Shown here one piece after another: positions 61,104 to 64,000 of a stretch of DNA of 64,000 nucleotides; position 1 is the first letter of the stretch, and the number at the start of each line of letters is the position of its first letter. The DNA is from UBA6168 sp964423205 (GTDB lineage: Bacteria; Bacteroidota; Bacteroidia; Chitinophagales; Saprospiraceae): assembly GCA_964423205.1 (NCBI GenBank), contig CAYRDX010000001.1, forward strand, positions 62,001-126,000, given 5' to 3'. A model generated the notes under the pieces. That model had not been told where the DNA came from, did no database searches, and saw nothing but the letters and a program-made list of their open reading frames with translations. Position numbers and translations under genes: made by a program.

Positions 61104-61718
61104 TTAAAGGTAAACATCACCCTGGCTTTTCAGTAACTCCTGATATATCTTCATCCCGTTTCTGTACAAGACCTTTATTTCCTGTGGAGCTATCAACTTA
61201 TTCTCTCTGTACAGTATCATGTAATACCCCAGGCTTTCCATGCACCATTCTTTGTTTACAAGGAAGAAACGGGTAACGTTTTCATTGATGGTCTGCCTGA
61301 TCCGGTTTTTATCTTCACCTTTAAGCAGGAACTTGTCTGAAAACTCAGGGTATTCTTCAAAATCGATATCCTGCATGCCCAGCCAGGCGCCAATTTTATG
61401 AAAGAAGTTTTCCGGCTTCAATAGCATTTGCGGAAGTCCCAGATTTTTTGATTGAACAAAAAAGGCTGTCTGCCAATACACCACAGGTGTGTTTCCTGCT
61501 TGTACAACTACTTTAAAATCAAAAATGCTGAATTTTTCTTCCATCATGCCACCAACTGAATTCATCAGGTTCTGAATCTTTTGGCTATGCCCTTTTTTGT
61601 AGAGCTTAAAATCCTTAAGCAAAGATTTCATACCCCATTCATCCTTCTCCTGTAAGCTCATTCCTAATTGGAATGCAATGCTTTTCAAGTCTTCATGTCT
61701 TGATTTCGGATATTTCAC
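61104..61718 (-). CDS. Hypothetical protein, 204 aa
   Basis: I do not recognise a family with confidence. The protein is soluble, without signal peptide. MMEEKFSIFDFKVVVQAGNT, PEFSDKFLLKGEDKNRIRQT and NREVTRFF-like sequence near residue 140 recall DUF3137-like proteins seen in many genomes, but the match is weak. It lies in a minus-strand run with the NRDE gene downstream and the T9SS cargo gene 30 bp upstream. Confidence 0.6.
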   Translation of the reverse strand: MKYPKSRHEDLKSIAFQLGMSLQEKDEWGMKSLLKDFKLYKKGHSQKIQNLMNSVGGMMEEKFSIFDFKVVVQAGNTPVVYWQTAFFVQSKNLGLPQMLLKPENFFHKIGAWLGMQDIDFEEYPEFSDKFLLKGEDKNRIRQTINENVTRFFLVNKEWCMESLGYYMILYRENKLIAPQEIKVLYRNGMKIYQELLKSQGDVYL

Positions 61719-61748
61719 TATAGTTTTTGATTTTGAATCAATTTAATC

Positions 61749-62882
61749 CTAATTACCTTTTATCAATTTCCCTGTTTCTGTACTACCATCGGGAAGTTGT
61801 AATTGATAAATAAATGTACCAGGTGGCCAATTCGCTGTTGAAAAACGTTCGGTGGTCGTTCCTGCTGAAAACCATTTTTTTCGCAGCATTATTTTCCCGT
61901 CCGCGGAAACGATAATCAATAAAACATATCCCGGAATAGCCGATTTCGCTTCAAAATCAATTTCCGAAACAAAAGGATTCGGAGAAAATTTCACCTCGAC
62001 CTCCTTACCAAAATCCTCTTCTGTACCTGTAATCAGAGCAGTATTCTTGTATCGCACAAAATAAGGCTCTTGTTTTTGTACATCTACATAAACCATTGCA
62101 ATAGCCTCTTTGGAGTTGTTGTTCCAGAAATAATAGATGATGGATGTGTCTCTACCTAAGCCTTCAAATGATGGATTGGTGAGCAGAAGGTCAGTAATAT
62201 CCTGCCAGCCAAGAAAAGGCAATTTGGCATCCAGCCTGGTATTTACATATTCCGTCCGCTTTTCCCGCAACACATTATAGGTTCCTCCCGGGATGATGAG
62301 CGAACCGTAGGCATCCACAAAATCATTGCGTTGCCCGGCAATTCTTAGCCGAATAGAATCCAAAGCAAAGGGAAGTTTAAGACTATCCAAGACCTCCTTT
62401 GGGACATTACTCAAAGAAACGGGGACGAATGCTGAGTAAGTACTTACATGATTGGCAGGGAAGGTTAAGGGTGCCCTTTGCTGCAAAATGGGTGGCGATA
62501 TCCGCAACACCAGGTTCAGTCCTAAACTCAAGTGGTCCTTTCCAGCTATACCAATCATTTCGAATGTAGTAGGGGTTACTTTATAATAAGACTCCCGGCC
62601 TTCTCCCAAATTGACAACCAGGTTTGCATCGCGCAGTGAGTCATAAGCCATACCTTCTTTTGCCGGCCGGTACCTCACCATTTCAGTTTCATGCTTTTTC
62701 AGGTTGACGAAGTTCCAGTTATAGGGCCCTCCTGGAGGTGAAATGAGAATATTACTGGGGAAATAGTCCACCAGATACCTCAAAGTATCACTGGCGGCCG
62801 GAAAGACGGAATTGGTTATCGTGATTTGCGCCTGAACCATCAAGGCCCAAAACATGAGTATCGAGGTGCAGAGGATCTTCAT
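61749..62882 (-). CDS. T9SS type A sorting-domain protein
   Basis: A 377-aa secreted protein from ATG 62882 (MKILCTSILMFWALMVQAQ, a clean signal peptide); the frame is open 9 codons upstream. The middle part is beta-rich with no named domain. The last 80 residues form a type A C-terminal domain (FSPNPFVSEIDFEAKSAIPG, then GTFIYQLQLPDGSTETGKLI), the signal for export by the type IX secretion system. The function of the cargo part is not visible. This is the main direct evidence for T9SS in the window. Confidence 0.87.
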   Translation of the reverse strand: MKILCTSILMFWALMVQAQITITNSVFPAASDTLRYLVDYFPSNILISPPGGPYNWNFVNLKKHETEMVRYRPAKEGMAYDSLRDANLVVNLGEGRESYYKVTPTTFEMIGIAGKDHLSLGLNLVLRISPPILQQRAPLTFPANHVSTYSAFVPVSLSNVPKEVLDSLKLPFALDSIRLRIAGQRNDFVDAYGSLIIPGGTYNVLREKRTEYVNTRLDAKLPFLGWQDITDLLLTNPSFEGLGRDTSIIYYFWNNNSKEAIAMVYVDVQKQEPYFVRYKNTALITGTEEDFGKEVEVKFSPNPFVSEIDFEAKSAIPGYVLLIIVSADGKIMLRKKWFSAGTTTERFSTANWPPGTFIYQLQLPDGSTETGKLIKGN

Positions 62883-62921
62883 TGGATTGCTTTTTATAAG
62901 AATATCCAAAATTAAGACTTT

Positions 62922-63203
62922 TTAGGGTTGGCTTCCAGTGGACATCAATTCCCTGATTTTGACGAATAATATCACACCTGCAAAAATCAGTGCAACGAGA
63001 TTGGCTATGATTATGGGCATATCGTTTCTCAGAATCCCATAAGTCAGCCACATCACCATGCCGAGTGTCATCATGATAAACATACTGGCAGAAAGGTCTT
63101 TCGCCGACTTTGTCCTCCAGGTTTTCAGTGCCTGTGGAAAGAATGCACCCGTAGTCAGTGTTGCAGCAAAAAATCCGAGGTAAGTAATGCTATCAAATTC
63201 CAT
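62922..63203 (-). CDS. SemiSWEET-type sugar transporter
   Basis: A 93-aa protein with three membrane helices. FFPQALKTWRTKSAKDLSAS carries the PQ motif of the MtN3/SWEET family, and MWLTYGILRNDMPIIIANLV forms the third helix region. SemiSWEETs act as dimers and carry sugars such as sucrose or glucose by facilitated diffusion. It lies 12 bp after the NTF2-like gene and 39 bp before the T9SS cargo gene; no functional link is apparent. Confidence 0.93.
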   Translation of the reverse strand: MEFDSITYLGFFAATLTTGAFFPQALKTWRTKSAKDLSASMFIMMTLGMVMWLTYGILRNDMPIIIANLVALIFAGVILFVKIRELMSTGSQP

Positions 63204-63215
63204 CGTCTTCCAGTA

Positions 63216-64000
63216 TTATTTCTTTTGAGTTTTCACCAGTTCAATAAAACCGTTTATCAGGTCATTAGGTACCGTTACAGCCAGGTTGTAGTGCGCAATC
63301 CGCCAACCCTCATTTGTATTCAAGACCACTCCGGATCCTCTGCAAACACCCATCCATGTGTCCAGCAGCTCTTCAAACCAGGCAATAGTATGATCTTCTG
63401 ATAAATAAATAGTCCTGTTTTTGGAGGTAAACGCCCATGCAGTTTCCCTGTCGAAATATGGCTTTGACCATGCCTTCATATCATCGCGCAGCCACCTTTC
63501 AGTTTCATCGGTACCAAGATAAATGGCGTCTTTTGTCATGCTGCCGAAAAAAACATCTTCATCCGCTACTGCGGCGGCATGGTGCCAACCATCGATCAAC
63601 TTGCCAATATTTACTTTCTCGTCTGGCGCTTTGTCGGCACAACCATCTTTCCTGCGTGTATCCGTTATTTGAATAATTTTCCATTTCCCTTCGGCATTTT
63701 TAAAAAGCTGGAAGGCATTTACTCCGCAATGGTTTAGCCGGTCGCCAACGAAAAAGGAATAATCTGTCCAGGCAGAAGCCAGATTTCCATCTACCCGAAT
63801 ATCATGAGTCCATATTTTTTCATCAAAAACAGCGGTCCGTGGCCTAGCTATAGAAGAAATGAAGTTGGATATCTTTTCATTTCTCAATTCAGATACACCA
63901 TCAGGTGTGACCATAGCTGTTTGAAGTCTGGCAGAATCGTCGAACAATGTCTTTAGAATAACTGTGTCGCCAGTACGCATACAGTCAAATAATTGGTTCA
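63216..64000 (-). CDS. Tandem NTF2-like protein, 5' end missing
   Basis: The frame is open to the window end (NQLFDCMRTGDTVILKTLFD), so the true start lies outside. The first NTF2-like domain covers the visible N-terminal 115 residues (ASAWTDYSFFVGDRLNHCGV, WKIIQITDTRRKDGC). A second DUF4440/SnoaL-like domain follows (IGKLIDGWHHAAAVADEDVF, AWSKPYFDRETAWAFTSKNR, NEGWRIAHYNLAVTVPN). Two NTF2-like units in one chain are common in Bacteroidota secreted proteins. The function is not known. Confidence 0.8.
   Translation of the reverse strand, partial: NQLFDCMRTGDTVILKTLFDDSARLQTAMVTPDGVSELRNEKISNFISSIARPRTAVFDEKIWTHDIRVDGNLASAWTDYSFFVGDRLNHCGVNAFQLFKNAEGKWKIIQITDTRRKDGCADKAPDEKVNIGKLIDGWHHAAAVADEDVFFGSMTKDAIYLGTDETERWLRDDMKAWSKPYFDRETAWAFTSKNRTIYLSEDHTIAWFEELLDTWMGVCRGSGVVLNTNEGWRIAHYNLAVTVPNDLINGFIELVKTQKK

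Overview
The window looks like a chromosome segment of a Bacteroidota bacterium. The signs are promoters of the TTG/TAnnTTTG type, almost no Shine-Dalgarno sequences, a T9SS C-terminal sorting domain, a CarboxypepD_reg/TonB fusion protein, an HYC_CC_PP small protein beside a metal pump, and a DAHP synthase fused to chorismate mutase. The long spacers full of repeats would suit a Saprospiria- or Chitinophagia-like genome, but the sequence alone does not settle the class.

Layout. 1-2 kb: end of a TPR gene, a long spacer with a duplicated hairpin unit, and a secreted redoxin. 2-11 kb: a copper/silver-type island (HYC_CC_PP protein, 1280-aa CusA-like RND pump, TolC-like protein, CusB-like adaptor with a metal-binding domain and DUF3347, metal-binding lipoprotein, periplasmic HMA protein). 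11-21.5 kb: an accessory island with a frameshifted YdjM-like gene, a DUF433/DUF5615 pair, an HTH/PIN pair, an ATP-cone/Mrr nuclease, a NO VEIN-like ATPase with DUF3883, and xisH/xisI. 21.7-31.6 kb: a second metal island (His-rich protein, adaptor, CzcA-like pump, TolC-like protein, DUF4198 protein) interrupted by an AAA ATPase/DUF4276 cassette. 31.8-38.4 kb: a VWA protein, KilA-N protein, nucleotidyltransferase, sigma factor with a TonB/CarboxypepD_reg partner, and a sugar nucleotidyltransferase. 38.8-44 kb: an OLD-type ATPase and a duplicated bcp/Kazal segment.

44-64 kb is mostly housekeeping: M23 peptidase, aspS, NUDIX hydrolase, a four-gene aromatic amino acid operon (prephenate dehydratase, aminotransferase, prephenate dehydrogenase, DAHP synthase/chorismate mutase), two damaged YwaF-type membrane genes, comEC, YqeY, an LpxD-like acyltransferase, GH18 chitinase, NRDE protein, a T9SS cargo protein, SemiSWEET, and an NTF2-like protein cut by the window end.

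The clearest regulatory discovery is upstream of the aromatic operon: two tandem attenuators. Each has a leader peptide packed with Phe/Tyr/Trp, an overlapping antiterminator arm and a terminator with a U9 tract. The clearest mobile-DNA signal is a non-coding element family with about 19-bp inverted ends and intact 6-bp target duplications (two copies), one copy carrying a second inverted-repeat element inside it. A nearly identical 75-bp repeat forms the 5' end of xisH and also lies inside the aromatic operon. No tRNA, rRNA, CRISPR array or intact transposase gene was seen.
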